DNA of 6,704 nt from positions 1 through 6,704 of the forward strand of contig JALXFI010000153.1 in NCBI GenBank assembly GCA_027069035.1, written 5' to 3'. Below, piece by piece: positions 6,044 through 6,704 of the stretch. The notes beneath the pieces were generated by a model that saw only the letters and a program-made list of their open reading frames with translations, did no database searches and was not told where the DNA came from. Position 1 is the first letter of the stretch; the number at the start of each line of letters is the position of its first letter. The DNA is from a bacterium (GTDB taxonomy: Bacteria > Desulfobacterota > GWC2-55-46 > S146-80 > JALXFI01). The position numbers and the translations under genes were made by a program.

Positions 6044-6704
6044 ATGAGGATGCTTGTTTTTACCCCTGATGAGGGCAAGGTGCTCAAGATGGGCGTGAGG
6101 GCGGCAAAGCTTCACGAATATCTTAAAAAAAACGGCGTTAAGACCGTCTTAATGCCGGATTTTAATTTCCGCACACCCTCACTGTCCATGGCTAAAAACT
6201 ACATTAAACTCTTAGCCTTTATTATCACTAAAAAAAGTGACGATGTAGTCCTTTTTGAAAACGAGAGGGAGACGAGGCTTTTAAAATTCTTTAAAAGATT
6301 GGGTTTCAGGCTTGCGCTTGACATAAGGGATAACAGGGCTTTGCAGAGGTCTGCCTACCGGGTTGACGATGCGCCTGAAAAGGTTGAGATCATAAAAGAG
6401 ACCCTTATGAACAACATCGATATCTGTGATTATGTATTTACCGTAACCGAGTCGTGCAGAGAGCTTTACCCAAAAAAATACCATGGCAAGACATATGTGA
6501 TAGAGAATGCCTCGGACGATGCATTATTTAGATATTCGGAACTCCCTGATGATTTGATGATAGGGTTTGTCTCCGGAATAGCGCCGGGCAGGGGGATTGA
6601 GCTTCTGCTTGATGCGATTGGCTATGTAAGGGAAAAGGCGCCGGATGTAAAATTGACGATTGCCGGCACGCCTCATAAAGAGAGTGTAGGGTATTATAAA
6701 GAGC
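6044..6704 (+). CDS. GT-B glycosyltransferase, family 4-like (3' end outside window)
   Basis: 220 codons are visible from ATG 6044 and the frame is still open at the window end. The N-terminal Rossmann half (about 1-165) begins MRMLVFTPDEG, carries LALDIRD (90-96) and DYVFTVTESCRELYP (129-143), and ends with VIENASDD, a typical GT4 hinge. The second half starts with IGFVSGIAPGRGIELLLDAI (173-192) and VKLTIAG (202-208). The C-terminal E-x7-E donor-binding motif would lie beyond the edge. It probably adds a sugar from a nucleotide donor to a lipid-linked glycan at the cytoplasmic membrane face. AAGGTG about 9 nt upstream is a good ribosome site, and an in-frame TAA directly before the ATG fixes the upstream limit; Met3 is an alternative. 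A nine-codon frame (6018-6047) overlaps the start through ATGA. Donor and linkage are unknown. Confidence 0.8.
   Translation, partial: MRMLVFTPDEGKVLKMGVRAAKLHEYLKKNGVKTVLMPDFNFRTPSLSMAKNYIKLLAFIITKKSDDVVLFENERETRLLKFFKRLGFRLALDIRDNRALQRSAYRVDDAPEKVEIIKETLMNNIDICDYVFTVTESCRELYPKKYHGKTYVIENASDDALFRYSELPDDLMIGFVSGIAPGRGIELLLDAIGYVREKAPDVKLTIAGTPHKESVGYYKE

Noticed and set aside
6281..6484. Minus-strand reading frame within the glycosyltransferase, and similar antisense or shifted frames at 187-444, 1802-2014, 2096-2332, 2479-2676, 3450-3644, 3726-3911, 4437-4676 and 5273-5509.
   Set aside because: All lie over well-supported genes in another frame, show no recognisable domain and have no good translation signals.
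1..6704. Searched for CRISPR arrays, tRNA or rRNA genes, and toxin-antitoxin pairs.
   Set aside because: No regularly spaced direct repeats, no tRNA-like cloverleaf with a T-loop GTTCRA motif, and no rRNA signature strings were seen.

Overview
The window reads as bacterial chromosome from a Gram-negative organism of low to moderate G+C. Codon choice leans on AGA/AGG for arginine and ATA for isoleucine, and the genes have the flavour of Nitrospirota or Desulfobacterota. That taxonomic guess is inference and is weak. The main theme is cell-surface polysaccharide assembly, with an adjacent two-component/c-di-GMP type regulator and several repeat or mobile-DNA remnants.

Left part (1-1871): the window opens with the last 25 codons of a transposase that looks like the IS630 family, followed by a short probable element end containing CTAG. 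A WbuC-family cupin metalloprotein gene starts right beside it, and an MFS permease gene follows on the same strand. The permease converges on the next gene.

Middle (1941-3462): a minus-strand gene encodes a response regulator with three parts: receiver domain, CxxC...CxxC zinc ribbon and C-terminal PilZ domain. It is transcribed away from the polysaccharide genes. Between it and the flippase gene lies a 565-bp gap without a convincing gene, packed with inverted repeats. The strongest structure is a 174-bp palindromic, MITE-like element (2941-3114) that is symmetric about one centre, has CCCAAA/TTTGGG ends and is bracketed by a 5-bp direct repeat, TTCTA. A second copy of its right-hand hairpin lies at 3171-3196. 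Further right, nested inverted repeats overlap a good sigma-70 style promoter that ends only about 10 bp before the flippase ATG.

Right part (3463-6704): a probable plus-strand operon holds a Wzx-type PST-family flippase, a class I SAM methyltransferase, a 31-codon orphan reading frame that may be a gene remnant, and a GT-B (family 4-like) glycosyltransferase cut by the window end. These would build and modify a lipid-linked glycan in the cytoplasm and flip it across the inner membrane. The cupin gene, a type often found in O-antigen/exopolysaccharide loci, fits this theme. The PilZ regulator is a plausible, unproven, local controller.

I did not find a clearly new biological system. The features most worth following up are the palindromic element, the promoter architecture in front of the flippase, and the receiver-zinc ribbon-PilZ protein.
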